DNA of 64,000 nt from Caenimonas soli (GCF_013155545.1 NZ_JABJVV010000006.1:124001-188000); one strand, 5' to 3'; shown: positions 13,754-22,332, numbered from the stretch's first letter. Translations and numbers: made by a program. The notes: generated by a model not told the origin, from the sequence alone.

Positions 13754-14610
13754 GCACGACACAGACACAGCAGATCACGCCGCAGCTGCGGCAGTGGATT
13801 GTCGAGCAGGCGCAGGCGGGCCATGGGGCCGAAGCCGTCCTCAAGTCCATGCTCGCGTCCGGCTGGGCGGAGGATGTGGCGATAGAGGCAATGGAATCCA
13901 CGCTCAAAGTCCACCTGGAGCAAAAGGCACAGGAGCAAGGGCTGCCGGCCGCCGTGCCGGTGCCGGACCCCGGCCTGGAGGAAGCGCCGCTCTACCTGGA
14001 TGCCGGTGACCGCAGGGTCTGCGTGCTGCAGGCGATGTACCACCCGCGCGTGGTCGTGTTCGGGGGGCTGTTGTCCGACGAGGAATGCGAGGGCCTGATT
14101 GAACTGGCCAAGCCGCGCCTGGCTCGCTCGCTCACCGTCGCCACCAAGACCGGCGGGGAAGAGGTCAACGCAGATCGCACCAGCAACGGCATGTTCTTCC
14201 AGCGCGCCGAGAACGATCTGGTGAAGCGCATCGAGGCACGCATCGCGCGGCTGCTCAACTGGCCCGAGGAAAATGGCGAAGGGCTGCAGGTGCTGCATTA
14301 CCGCCCCGGGACCGAATACAAGCCCCACTACGACTACTTCGATCCCAACGAGCCGGGCACGCCCACCATCCTCAAGCGCGGGGGCCAGCGTGTGGGCACT
14401 TTGATCATGTACCTGGGCGAACCCGAAAAAGGCGGCGCCACGAGCTTCCCAGATGTGCACCTGGAGGTCGCGCCCAAGCGCGGCAACGCCGTGTTTTTCA
14501 GCTATGACCGCGCGCACCCCTCCACCAAGACCCTGCACGGCGGCACACCGGTGATCGCGGGCGAGAAGTGGATCGCCACCAAGTGGCTGCGTGAACGGCG
14601 GTTCGAGTGA
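13750..14610 (+). CDS. 2OG-Fe(II) oxygenase, prolyl 4-hydroxylase type
   Basis: A 286-residue protein with a C-terminal prolyl-4-hydroxylase-like domain (about residues 95-284). The iron ligands are the HxD motif in KPHYDYFD and the distal histidine in KTLHGGTPV, with the 2-oxoglutarate-binding lysine in GEKWIATKW. An N-terminal stretch of about 80 residues is helical and variable, as in other Burkholderiales homologues. The physiological substrate is unknown. It overlaps yaaA and the next gene by four bases each (ATGA and GTGA). Confidence 0.88.
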   Translation: MSTTQTQQITPQLRQWIVEQAQAGHGAEAVLKSMLASGWAEDVAIEAMESTLKVHLEQKAQEQGLPAAVPVPDPGLEEAPLYLDAGDRRVCVLQAMYHPRVVVFGGLLSDEECEGLIELAKPRLARSLTVATKTGGEEVNADRTSNGMFFQRAENDLVKRIEARIARLLNWPEENGEGLQVLHYRPGTEYKPHYDYFDPNEPGTPTILKRGGQRVGTLIMYLGEPEKGGATSFPDVHLEVAPKRGNAVFFSYDRAHPSTKTLHGGTPVIAGEKWIATKWLRERRFE

Positions 14611-15512
14611 CCAGTGGCGTGAAGGTCAAGGCCAACGGCATCAGCATCGAAGTCGAGGACACCGGCGCCGACGGCTCGCAGGCCGGCCGTCCGGCGGTGC
14701 TGCTGATCATGGGGCTGGGCATGCAACTCATCGCCTGGCCGCCGGCGTTCGTCAAAGGCCTGGTTGACCAGGGTTTTCGCGTGGTGCGCTTCGACAACCG
14801 CGACATCGGCCTGTCCGAGCACCTGGACCATCTGGGTGTGCCCAACCTGGTCTGGGAAAGCCTCAAGCAGCGGATGGGGATGCGGGTGAAGGCGCCGTAC
14901 ACCGTGCATGAGATGGCGGCAGATGCGTTGGGCGTGCTGGATGCCCTGGGCATAGCGCGGGCTCACGTGGTTGGCGTCAGCATGGGCGGCATGATCGCCC
15001 AGCGGGCGGCGCTGGCAGCGCCCGAACGGGTGCTGAGCCTGACCAGCATCATGAGCTCCAGCGGCGCGCGCTATCTTCCCGGCCCCAAGTCGCATGTGCT
15101 TAGGGCATTGCTGAGCCGGCCCAGCGGGCAGGACGAGCAGGCGATAGTCAACCACTACATCAAGCTGTTCAAGGTCATAGGCAGCCCGGCCTTCCCGCTG
15201 GACGAGGAGGCGCTGCGCGAGCGCATCCTGATCTCCACGCGGCGCAGCTTCCATCCCGCCGGCACTGTGCGGCAGATGACGGCTATCGCGGCTGATTCCG
15301 GGCGGGCCGACGAGCTGGCCCGGGTCAAACCGCGGACCCTCGTCGTGCACGGCAAGGACGATCCGCTCGTGCCGTTCGCCTGCGGGCAGGACACAGCGCG
15401 GCGCATCCCAGGCGCGCAGTTGGTGTGCATCGACGGTATGGGACACGACCTGCCGCCGGGTGTGATCGAGCGTCTGCTCCCGCCCCTGGTGCCGCATCTG
15501 ATGGCAAGCTGA
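14607..15512 (+). CDS. Alpha/beta hydrolase
   Basis: A 301-residue alpha/beta-hydrolase-fold protein. The nucleophile elbow is GVSMGGM with the catalytic serine, the acid is in HGKDDPLVP and the histidine in GMGHDLPPG, so the triad is complete. An oxyanion-hole segment lies near [11 protein letters not shown]. Substrate cannot be predicted; homologues are loosely named esterases or haloperoxidase-like hydrolases. The GTG start overlaps the previous stop, and its own stop overlaps queF (TGATG). Confidence 0.88.
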   Translation: MTSGVKVKANGISIEVEDTGADGSQAGRPAVLLIMGLGMQLIAWPPAFVKGLVDQGFRVVRFDNRDIGLSEHLDHLGVPNLVWESLKQRMGMRVKAPYTVHEMAADALGVLDALGIARAHVVGVSMGGMIAQRAALAAPERVLSLTSIMSSSGARYLPGPKSHVLRALLSRPSGQDEQAIVNHYIKLFKVIGSPAFPLDEEALRERILISTRRSFHPAGTVRQMTAIAADSGRADELARVKPRTLVVHGKDDPLVPFACGQDTARRIPGAQLVCIDGMGHDLPPGVIERLLPPLVPHLMAS

Positions 15513-16363
15513 TGGCGACGAACACACCCGAACAATCCCTGCTCGGCAAGCCCGCGCCGTATGTGGACCACTACGACGCGTCACTGCTGTTTCCGATCTC
15601 GCGCCTGCCCAAGCGGGCCGAACTCGGCTTGCACGGAGCCGTGCCGTTTTTCGGCGCCGATCTGTGGAGCGCCTTCGAGCTGAGCTGGCTGACGCCACGC
15701 GGCAAGCCGCAGGTGGCAATTGCGCACATCACGGTGCCGTGCGAAACGCCGAATATCGTGGAGAGCAAATCGTTCAAGCTCTACCTCAACAGTTTCACCA
15801 ATACTGCTTTCGCGTCGGCGGATGAGGTGCGAGATCGCATTCGCGCCGACGTGAGCGAGGCTGCCTGGCGTGGCGCTTCCAGCCAGTCGTCGGTGGGCGT
15901 GCGCATCCTGATGCCCGACCAGTTTGACCGCGAGCCGGTACAGGAACTCGACGGCCTGAGCCTGGACCGGCTCGACATCGAATGCACGCAGTACACGCCC
16001 GCTCCGGAATTGCTGACAGCGGCGTTCGACGAGAAGCCGGTGGAGGAAGTGCTGACCAGCAACCTGCTGAAAAGCAACTGCCTGGTGACCGGCCAGCCGG
16101 ACTGGGGCAGCGTGCAGATCCGCTACAGCGGCCCTCAGATCGAGCAGGGCGGGCTGCTGCGCTACCTCGTGAGTTTTCGCAACCACAACGAATTCCACGA
16201 GCAGTGCGTCGAGCGCATCTTCATGGACATCTGGAAGCGCTGCAAACCGGTCAAGCTGGCCGTGTATGCGCGGTACACGCGGCGCGGCGGGCTGGACATC
16301 AACCCGTTCCGCACCAGCCATCCCATGTCGCCGCCGCCGAACGTCAGGACGGCGCGGCAGTAG
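15512..16363 (+). CDS. queF: NADPH-dependent 7-cyano-7-deazaguanine reductase
   Basis: A 283-residue type II (two-domain) QueF that reduces preQ0 to preQ1 for queuosine tRNA modification. The diagnostic QueF motif is [18 protein letters not shown] in the N-terminal half. The nucleophilic cysteine lies in [16 protein letters not shown] in the C-terminal half. The start [13 protein letters not shown] was chosen by coupling to the upstream stop. No other queuosine gene is nearby. It is convergent with the following crotonase at a two-base gap. Confidence 0.96.
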   Translation: MATNTPEQSLLGKPAPYVDHYDASLLFPISRLPKRAELGLHGAVPFFGADLWSAFELSWLTPRGKPQVAIAHITVPCETPNIVESKSFKLYLNSFTNTAFASADEVRDRIRADVSEAAWRGASSQSSVGVRILMPDQFDREPVQELDGLSLDRLDIECTQYTPAPELLTAAFDEKPVEEVLTSNLLKSNCLVTGQPDWGSVQIRYSGPQIEQGGLLRYLVSFRNHNEFHEQCVERIFMDIWKRCKPVKLAVYARYTRRGGLDINPFRTSHPMSPPPNVRTARQ

Positions 16364-16365
16364 CC

Positions 16366-17199
16366 TCAGGTCAGTTCGCGGAACGATCCAATTTTGGGCA
16401 GGTCGGGAAACGTTGCCGTGCGTTTTTTCTTCATGGCGGCGACGGATTCGCGCACATGCGCATTGCTCCAGATTGCGCCCTGGATCCATCCCATCTGCTT
16501 GAGCGAATCGTCCACCGAATGATCGCGCGTGTAGTGGATTACCTGCTTGGTCCCCCAGATCGCCACCGGCGGCTTGGCGGCGATCTCGGCGGCGCATTGC
16601 AGGGCCGCGGCGACCATGGCTTCTTGCGTATCGAAGACTTCGTTCACGAGGCCATAGCCCAGCGCTTTTTGCGCCGGCAGCCTGCGGCCGGTGTAAGCGA
16701 GTTCCTTGACCACCCCCAGCGGCACCAGCTTGGGAAGGCGCTGCAGCGTGCCGACGTCGGCAACCATGCCGATGTTGATCTCCTGGATGCTGAAGAAGGC
16801 ATCCGCCGTGGCGTAGCGTATGCAGCAGGCCGTGACCATGTCCACCGCGCCGCCGATGCAGCCACCTTGAATGGCCGCAATGACCGGGATGCGCAGCGTC
16901 TCCAGCTTGGTGAAGGTGGACTGCATGTCCGTCAGCAGATCGAACATCGCGGAGCGGCCTTCCGGCGTTGCGTCGTCCATGGTGATGGCGCCGCCGAATG
17001 CCTCCAGCGCCATGCCGGCGCTGAAGTGTTTGCCGGTCGATGAGATCACCAGCGCCCGGGCCTGTCCTTCACGGTGCAGGGTGGTGAGCACCTCGTCCAG
17101 CTCGCGCCAGAACGTCGGATGCATGGTGTTGAGCGCGTCCGGGCGACTGAGAACCAGGCGCGCGACGTGGTCTTGCTGGGTCAGGGTGAAGCATTGCAT
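16366..17199 (-). CDS. Crotonase, dienoyl-CoA isomerase-like
   Basis: A 277-residue enoyl-CoA hydratase/isomerase-family protein. The oxyanion-hole motifs are HFSAGMALE and IQGGCIGGAVD. The segment QEINIGMVADVGTLQRLPK, with Glu and Asp eight residues apart, closely resembles delta3,5-delta2,4-dienoyl-CoA isomerase (ECH1) rather than a true hydratase, so a role in degrading unsaturated fatty acids with odd-numbered double bonds is likely. The ATG at 17199 gives the standard length; upstream in-frame sequence is non-homologous. Confidence 0.85.
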   Translation of the reverse strand: MQCFTLTQQDHVARLVLSRPDALNTMHPTFWRELDEVLTTLHREGQARALVISSTGKHFSAGMALEAFGGAITMDDATPEGRSAMFDLLTDMQSTFTKLETLRIPVIAAIQGGCIGGAVDMVTACCIRYATADAFFSIQEINIGMVADVGTLQRLPKLVPLGVVKELAYTGRRLPAQKALGYGLVNEVFDTQEAMVAAALQCAAEIAAKPPVAIWGTKQVIHYTRDHSVDDSLKQMGWIQGAIWSNAHVRESVAAMKKKRTATFPDLPKIGSFRELT

Positions 17200-17287
17200 G
17201 GCGGGCCTTGGGCTGGAATGTTGCCGCCAATGTAGCGCGCGCCCATTCCTCCGCATGGCAAATGCGGGACAACACGCGAAAGGCGTA

Positions 17288-17548
17288 TCAGGAGCGCAGC
17301 CAGTCGCAGCGCAGCTTCTGCTTGCGATGGGCCTTGAGTCGCCAGCCCACGTACATGCTGGGCGCCGCGACGGCGAGGGCGCACAGAGGCAAGGTCCAGA
17401 ACTGCTCGAACGCATAAGCGGGCAGGAACCCGACCCAGCCCATCACCCACAGCGTGAGTATCGCGTCCCACAAGTGGTACTCGACCGGGTGGTCGGCGCG
17501 ATGGGCCACGTGCCACTTCTTGATGCGTTGCAGTTCGTTGAGCGTCAT
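17288..17548 (-). CDS. 2TM-domain small membrane protein
   Basis: An 86-residue protein with two hydrophobic helices (about 28-45 and 50-68), a cytoplasmic-looking basic C-terminus (LKAHRKQKLRCDW) and a conserved-looking N-terminus (RIKKWHVAHRADHPVEYHLWD). It resembles the small 2TM-domain family often encoded near two-component systems; function is unknown. Upstream lie four helically phased GTAAG repeats that may bind a response regulator. Confidence 0.65.
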   Translation of the reverse strand: MTLNELQRIKKWHVAHRADHPVEYHLWDAILTLWVMGWVGFLPAYAFEQFWTLPLCALAVAAPSMYVGWRLKAHRKQKLRCDWLRS

Positions 17549-17574
17549 GACGATCTCCGTGCTGGAATCCGGGC

Positions 17575-17616
17575 TGTAAGTTCGACGTAAGGATTACTGT
17601 AAGTTAGGTGTAAGTT
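17575..17616 (-). promoter_or_regulatory. Four phased GTAAG(T) direct repeats
   Basis: GTAAG occurs at 17576, 17587, 17599 and 17610, with spacings of 11, 12 and 11 bases; three copies extend to TGTAAGTT. On the minus strand, the sense of the 2TM gene whose start is at 17548, these read as ACTTAC direct repeats. Direct 6-bp half-sites at 10-11 bp spacing are the usual recognition pattern of OmpR-family response regulators. The regulator is not encoded next to it. Confidence 0.5.
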
Positions 17617-17793
17617 GTCGTCAAGAGCCTCAAAAGTGATAGCAGCTTGCCGAGACGTGGCGGGGCATGGCAGCCATTTGTCAGATTCCATTCAGTTTCG
17701 GTGCTCGTAAATACCGATCTCCCGCGTCAGCCGCTCGTCAGTGACGTCGACCAAAGTAAAAGCACCAAGGACGTTCGCTGAAGGAGACATGAA

Positions 17794-18099
17794 ATGAGCC
17801 GTACCGCTGTGTCTGCCATTCCTGCGAATTCCACCTCCTGCTGCTTCCGCCTGACGGCAAAGGGCCGTGCCTGTGTGGACCTGGTCGAAACCAAGGAACA
17901 AACCATAGGCTCACTGTCGCGCTACCTGCACGACGTGTTGATGATGTGCGGCTCGGGCCTGTGGTTCGAGCAGTTGCGGCAGGTCATGCCGCCTCGATCG
18001 TTGGATGAGTCCTTGCGGGCGCTGATGGCGCTGGGCCTGATCGAGCAGCTGGCCCCCACGGATGAAGCCTCTGTTTTTGGCCAGCTGGCGTACGCCTGA
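17794..18099 (+). CDS. Hypothetical protein, paralogue of 20118-20381 ORF
   Basis: A 101-residue cytosolic protein of unknown function with an AAGGAGA ribosome-binding site. Residues 18-85 (FRLTAKGRACVD ... SLSRYLHDVL ... RQVMPPRSLDESLRALMALGLIE) align with the product of 20118-20381. The pattern of short helices ending in a leucine-rich segment is compatible with a small winged-helix-like fold, but this is an inference. It is convergent with the TPR gene. Confidence 0.6.
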   Translation: MSRTAVSAIPANSTSCCFRLTAKGRACVDLVETKEQTIGSLSRYLHDVLMMCGSGLWFEQLRQVMPPRSLDESLRALMALGLIEQLAPTDEASVFGQLAYA

Positions 18100-18125
18100 G
18101 GCGCGCGCAGCCGGCCCCGACCGCC

Positions 18126-18596
18126 TTACTTCCCCGCGACCTGCGCGTCGGCGATGGCCTTGCCCAATTGGACGGTCTCGTCGCACGCCGCGCACACGGC
18201 CTTCAGTCGCGCCAGTTGCGCCTCGGCCTCCGCCTTCTTGCCTGACTTGAGGTACGCGATGCCGGAGTAGTGCAGGGCCCCCTTGTGGTTGGGATCCAGC
18301 GCCAGGGCCTTGCCGTAGGCGGCAAACGCCTCGTCGTAGCGGTTCTGCCAGCGCAGCGAGTACCCCAGCAGGTTGTGGGCGTCGGCGTTGCGCGGGTCCT
18401 TGGCCACCGCATTGGCGAAGCTATCCGAGGCAGCCTTCCAGTTCTTGGCTTCGATCGCCTTCTTGCCGGCGGCGAAGTCGTCGATGCGAACGTTCTGCAC
18501 GGGTGTGGTCTCGGTGTCGGCGGCATAGGCGCCGCAGGCCAGGACCAGGCCCAGCACGGGGAGGCCCAACAGGCGGTGGATGGCGGAAGAAGTCAT
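18126..18596 (-). CDS. Exported TPR-repeat protein
   Basis: A 156-residue protein with a signal peptide (MTSSAIHRLLGLPVLGLVLACGAYA) followed by tetratricopeptide repeats, for example NWKAASDSFANAVAKDPRNADAHNLLGYSL and the following RYDEAFAAYGKALALDPNHKGALHYSG. Two cysteines near the C-terminus (VCAACDE) could bind metal or form a disulfide. It lies 87 bases downstream of the anti-sigma gene on the same strand and may be in the same operon or regulon. Confidence 0.85.
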   Translation of the reverse strand: MTSSAIHRLLGLPVLGLVLACGAYAADTETTPVQNVRIDDFAAGKKAIEAKNWKAASDSFANAVAKDPRNADAHNLLGYSLRWQNRYDEAFAAYGKALALDPNHKGALHYSGIAYLKSGKKAEAEAQLARLKAVCAACDETVQLGKAIADAQVAGK

Positions 18597-18683
18597 GCAA
18601 TGCTCCTGGGTTGGTTGAAGGAACGCGCCGCAAGGTAGTAGCGGCACATCCCACAAACGAAGACGCGAACGATTTGGATGCAG

Positions 18684-19418
18684 CTACCAGAGCTTGGCGC
18701 AGTTCCCGCTGAAAACCACCACGGGCCCGGGTGCTGCCGGGCGTTCGCTGGACTCCAGCGTCACGATCAGCTTGCGGACCTTGGAGAGCAGTTTCTCCGA
18801 GGTGTCGGGCAACATCGAAACGGCCGATCCGCTCGTGGGGACCGGACCCAGCATGAAGGGCGGCGCGTCGGTGGGAACGGCCCAAAGCACCAGCCTGCCC
18901 GCGGCAGGCGGGGCGATGGGCCCTATGACCTTCACGGTCATCGTGCGGCCATGGCGCAGCGAGCTGACCAGGAGTTTGCCGTCGCCTTGGGCGTCGGTCA
19001 GCAGGCCCACGTAACTCTGGGGCAGCTTCTCGCCCGAGCGCATGGCGGCCTGGTCGGCGGAAAGGAAAATTGCGGGAGCCAGCGTCATCAGGGCCAGGGC
19101 CGCGACCAGGCCCGCAGCCAGGCCCCCCAGGCCAACACCTGCCGGCTTGAGCCACCCCGGCCAGGCACTACGCGAGCGCGCCTGCGCCACCGGCCGGGTG
19201 CGAGCTTCGATGGCGCGCCACACTCGGGCCGATGGCCGGATGGCGGGAACCGATTGAGCCAGCTGGCCCAGTCGCGCCTCCCACTGCGAAACGGCCAGGT
19301 TCACGTCGGCGCGGTCGCGCCTGAGACGTTCGAAGCGGTTGCGCGCGCCGCGCGTGAGCGTGCCCAACACATAGGCCGACGCCAAATGCTCGACGAGCCG
19401 GGGATCACCGTATTTCAC
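18684..19418 (-). CDS. Anti-sigma factor, RskA-like
   Basis: A 244-residue single-pass membrane protein: a cytoplasmic anti-sigma domain (about 1-95, beginning VKYGDPRLVEHLASAYVLGTL), one transmembrane helix (about 108-128) and a periplasmic anti-sigma-K (RskA) domain with GRLVLWAVPTDAPPFMLG. The GTG start overlaps the sigma-factor stop (GTGA), so the pair is translationally coupled. It should sequester the sigma factor until a periplasmic signal releases it; the signal is unknown. Confidence 0.85.
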   Translation of the reverse strand: MKYGDPRLVEHLASAYVLGTLTRGARNRFERLRRDRADVNLAVSQWEARLGQLAQSVPAIRPSARVWRAIEARTRPVAQARSRSAWPGWLKPAGVGLGGLAAGLVAALALMTLAPAIFLSADQAAMRSGEKLPQSYVGLLTDAQGDGKLLVSSLRHGRTMTVKVIGPIAPPAAGRLVLWAVPTDAPPFMLGPVPTSGSAVSMLPDTSEKLLSKVRKLIVTLESSERPAAPGPVVVFSGNCAKLW

Positions 19419-20011
19419 AGCGCCAAGCCTTGGGCCTGCAGGCAGGCCTTGAGTTTTTCCAGGCCCCGGCGAATCCAGGCTTTCACGGAGCCGAGCGGTG
19501 CACCCATCTGCGCGGCCACTTCGCTGTGCGACAGGCCCTGGTAATAGGCCAATGCCAGGCTCTGGCGATAGCTGCCGTCCAGGCCACCGAGGCACCCCTC
19601 GATCTGCAAGGCCCGGCTGGCCTGCGAAAGCAATTCGAGCGCGCTCGAGCCTCCGCCTTGCGGCGGCGTATCGCCGTCCTCCCGCGAAGCGGCGTCCGGC
19701 AGGTCCGTTTCCTTGCGGCGCGCGCGCAAGCGCAAGGCATCCAGCGCCTTGTTGCGCACTATCGCGATCAGCCAGGTCATAGGCTGCACTTCATGTCCCC
19801 CCACGTTCGGGCGGTACTGGGAAGCGCTTTTCCAGACACTGACAAACGCGTCCTGCAATACATCTTCGGCCGCTTGCTCACGCCCCAACATACGAAGCGC
19901 AACGCCGAACAGATGCGCATGCGTGCGTTCGTACACCGCGGCAAATGCGGCGTGGTCGCCGCGCGCGGTCTGGGCAAGCAGCTCCTGCAGAGTCGGGCTG
20001 TCCGGTTTCAT
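19415..20011 (-). CDS. ECF RNA polymerase sigma factor (SigK-like)
   Basis: A 198-residue sigma-70 family protein with region 2 (EQAAEDVLQDAFVSVWKSASQYRP ... MTWLIAIVRNKALDALR) and region 4 (YRQSLALAYYQGLSHSEVAAQMGAPLGSVKAWIRRGLEKLKACL). The acidic, glycine-rich linker between them is about 35 residues. Its coupled RskA-type anti-sigma factor puts it in the SigK-like ECF groups. It is distinct from the rpoE at 54455. The target regulon probably includes its own operon and perhaps the flanking genes. Confidence 0.9.
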   Translation of the reverse strand: MKPDSPTLQELLAQTARGDHAAFAAVYERTHAHLFGVALRMLGREQAAEDVLQDAFVSVWKSASQYRPNVGGHEVQPMTWLIAIVRNKALDALRLRARRKETDLPDAASREDGDTPPQGGGSSALELLSQASRALQIEGCLGGLDGSYRQSLALAYYQGLSHSEVAAQMGAPLGSVKAWIRRGLEKLKACLQAQGLAL

Positions 20012-20117
20012 GCGGCGCAGTATAGAACTCTGCCGTAATGCGTCAGTGATTTGTCAGTGTGTTCTCCGATAGTCGCCTTGGAGACATTCTTTTCGATTCG
20101 CCGGCAACAGGAGCAGC

Positions 20118-20381
20118 ATGGTCTACATGATCACCCGCAAAGGCAGGGCCGTGTTGCGCAGCGCCACCATGTGGGGGCTGTCGCGCCACCTGCGCGATCT
20201 TCTTGCCTTGTGCGACCCTCAGTTGCACGTCGATCAGGCGCGCCAGTTCCTGCCGCCCGAGTCTCTGCAGATCGCCTTGTTCTCGCTGCAACAGCTCGAA
20301 CTGATAGAAGGCCCGCCGGCGCCCCCGCCGCGGTCCCCGAGCTGGGCCACCGACGCCGGTGAGCGCCGGCTCGACCCCTAA
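20118..20381 (+). CDS. Hypothetical protein, paralogue of 17794-18099 ORF
   Basis: An 87-residue protein of unknown function. Residues 4-64 (MITRKGRAVL ... LSRHLRDLLALCDP ... ARQFLPPESLQIALFSLQQLELIE) align with the 17794-18099 product, sharing KGRA, LSR-L-D-L, RQ--PP-SL and LIE. The two paralogues flank the TPR/anti-sigma/sigma genes and point outward on the plus strand. The C-terminal 25 residues are proline- and charge-rich. It is divergent from the sigma gene, so the two may share a control region. Confidence 0.6.
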   Translation: MVYMITRKGRAVLRSATMWGLSRHLRDLLALCDPQLHVDQARQFLPPESLQIALFSLQQLELIEGPPAPPPRSPSWATDAGERRLDP

Positions 20382-20388
20382 CCCTTGC

Positions 20389-21702
20389 TTAGCCCTGGCG
20401 CTGGTACAGCACCAGCCGGGTTTCGCTGGTTACGTCAGCTTTGCTCGCCACCAGCGACACTTCGTAGCGTGTGCCCGGTACCGGGAAGGGCGACGTGAAG
20501 CTGAACTCGAAGTGGCCGTTGGGGTCGGCCTGGATCGTCTGCGAGAACACCTGCTGCGCCACGCCGAACTGGCCGACGACCGGCGGCACCGCATGCACCT
20601 TGACGTTGACCGATGCGAGCGGCGCGGTGCGGCCGCGCACATGCGTCACGCCGCCGTCAACCTGGGCGTTGTTCGAATGGCTCAGGATTTGCAGAGGCAC
20701 CGTGGCCGGGCCCGCGGCAACATCGAAGCTCCAGCTCCTGCGAACGGCGTTGCCGGCGCGGTCCTTGGCCGTGACGTCGACCGTGTGGCGGCCTGGCGGC
20801 AGCGCGGCGCGGAAGGTGAAGGACTGCGGCGTAACCTGCGCCTCCGGCGTGACGTTGCGCCCGGAGAGCAGGATGCGCACGCTGGCCGGATCCACCCCCG
20901 ACCCACCGCGATCCTCGAAGTTGCCGGACACGACCGTGGGCCCGGCGGCGTTCACCGTATCTCCCTCGCGCGGCGACAGGTTGCCGATAACAGGCGGGCG
21001 ATTGTCGCCGGCCGGTGGTGGCGGTGCGAGGTTCGCGGTCACCACGCGGTCACCCGCGCGCAAGCTTGCCACCACCGGAGCAGAGAGGTTCAGGTTGTCG
21101 GCGCGCCTGATGGTGTAGCTGCCCTCGTAGTGGCCGGGGCTCACCTCACGCATCCGCACGTTGTTGTCAATGCCCGGCAGATCAACGACGGCGACTGCCC
21201 CGGGCATGCCGTCAATCATGAATCTGAGCTCGGTGCCCGGCTCGACGCGTTCCAGCCCTGTGGCCTGGAACCGCTCGATGCGCAGCTGGGCGGGCGGCGG
21301 CGGAGCAACTGCAACACTGGTCAGGCCCGGGGGTACGGTGTAGCTGGCCATGCCGGTACGGTTGCCATGCCGCAGGCTGGCCCGGATCGGTGCGCCTTCC
21401 TCGATGCGGTCGCTGCGCGTCACCGTGTAGCGTCCCACATAGACGCCGCGTTCCACTTCGCGCAAAGGGATGCTGGCCTGGATGCCCCGGATGCGAACAC
21501 TGGCTTGCGCGCGCGGCGTGCCTTCCATCTTGAACCGCAGGCGCGATCCCGGATTCACGCCGTTGTCGCTGGTGACCTCGAGTGAACGCACTTCCGGCGT
21601 CGCGGGTTGTGCCAGCGCCGTCACCGGAAGCGCTGTAAACGTCGCGGCGATTGGAGCGAGAAGGAAGAGGGCGGTCACGTGGTTGCGTAGCTGTGTTTTC
21701 AT
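20389..21702 (-). CDS. Exported Ig-like repeat protein
   Basis: A 437-residue secreted or periplasmic protein with a signal peptide (cleavage near residue 31, ALAQ). Residues 38-125 and 139-228 are tandem copies of one domain sharing the pattern L-F---G-P-A-A-V---GI ... REV--G-Y-G-YT--R-D ... AP--ASLR-G-R. A bacterial Ig-like domain (235-330, RPPVIGNLSPREGDTV ... GRHTVDVTAKDRAGN) and a last beta-rich domain (335-435) follow. No catalytic motif or LPXTG is present. An envelope-binding or scaffold role is inferred. It is not recognised as a named family. Confidence 0.7.
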   Translation of the reverse strand: MKTQLRNHVTALFLLAPIAATFTALPVTALAQPATPEVRSLEVTSDNGVNPGSRLRFKMEGTPRAQASVRIRGIQASIPLREVERGVYVGRYTVTRSDRIEEGAPIRASLRHGNRTGMASYTVPPGLTSVAVAPPPPAQLRIERFQATGLERVEPGTELRFMIDGMPGAVAVVDLPGIDNNVRMREVSPGHYEGSYTIRRADNLNLSAPVVASLRAGDRVVTANLAPPPPAGDNRPPVIGNLSPREGDTVNAAGPTVVSGNFEDRGGSGVDPASVRILLSGRNVTPEAQVTPQSFTFRAALPPGRHTVDVTAKDRAGNAVRRSWSFDVAAGPATVPLQILSHSNNAQVDGGVTHVRGRTAPLASVNVKVHAVPPVVGQFGVAQQVFSQTIQADPNGHFEFSFTSPFPVPGTRYEVSLVASKADVTSETRLVLYQRQG

Positions 21703-21822
21703 GTCGGTACCCCTGAAAATAAGAACTCAATCAAAACCGTAGAGACCCGCCGGCTCTGCTCATGTAGGCAAAGACGGGATGCAGAGGTAGGACGGGTCGT
21801 GCACCTTGTTACGATGCCGCCC

Positions 21823-22332
21823 ATGAAACGCCGCGAGTTCCTGATCGTTCCCTTGGCATTTGCCGGAGGTGTCGCCATGGCTGACCTGCCCAAAGTGCAA
21901 TCGCTCGATGACTCGCTGCGCTGGCTCGACCGCCTGGAAAAAGCGGGCGACGTCAGGGCCATTGGTGCCTGGCCCATGGCCGCCGTGCTGGAACATCTTT
22001 CGCAGAGCATCGAGATGAGCATGGACGGCTACCCGCAACATAGGAGCGCGTTGTTCCAGGGCACCGTGGGCAGCGCCGCCTTCGCCTATTTCAAGTGGCG
22101 GGGCCGCATGTACCACGACTTATCTGAACCGATCCCCGGTGCGCCGGCCCTTGCCGCCGGCGCCGACTGGAAGCCCGCGGCGCTGCGGCTGCGTCAGGCC
22201 ATCTCCCGTTTCAATGCCTACAACGGCGCGCTCCAGCCGCACTTCGCCTACGGACCGCTCAGCAAAGCCGAATTCGCGCTGGCGCATCACCTGCACATCG
22301 CCAATCACCAAGACGAGATCCTGGTGGCGTGA
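21823..22332 (+). CDS. DUF1569 domain protein, exported
   Basis: A 169-residue protein starting MKRREFLIVPLAFAGGVAMA, a twin-arginine-like or Sec signal sequence, followed by a DUF1569 domain of the DinB-like four-helix type. Histidines in VLEHLSQSIEMSMDG and AHHLHIANHQDEI lie where DinB-like folds bind metal. The function of the family is unknown. The ATG at 21823 places the signal sequence at the N-terminus; a GTG at 21799 would add eight residues. Confidence 0.75.
   Translation: MKRREFLIVPLAFAGGVAMADLPKVQSLDDSLRWLDRLEKAGDVRAIGAWPMAAVLEHLSQSIEMSMDGYPQHRSALFQGTVGSAAFAYFKWRGRMYHDLSEPIPGAPALAAGADWKPAALRLRQAISRFNAYNGALQPHFAYGPLSKAEFALAHHLHIANHQDEILVA

Noticed and set aside
20359..21585. 408-residue plus-strand frame over the exported Ig-like gene
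   Set aside because: The minus-strand frame has a signal peptide and domain repeats, which the plus frame lacks. The minus frame is preferred, although neither has a named full-length match.
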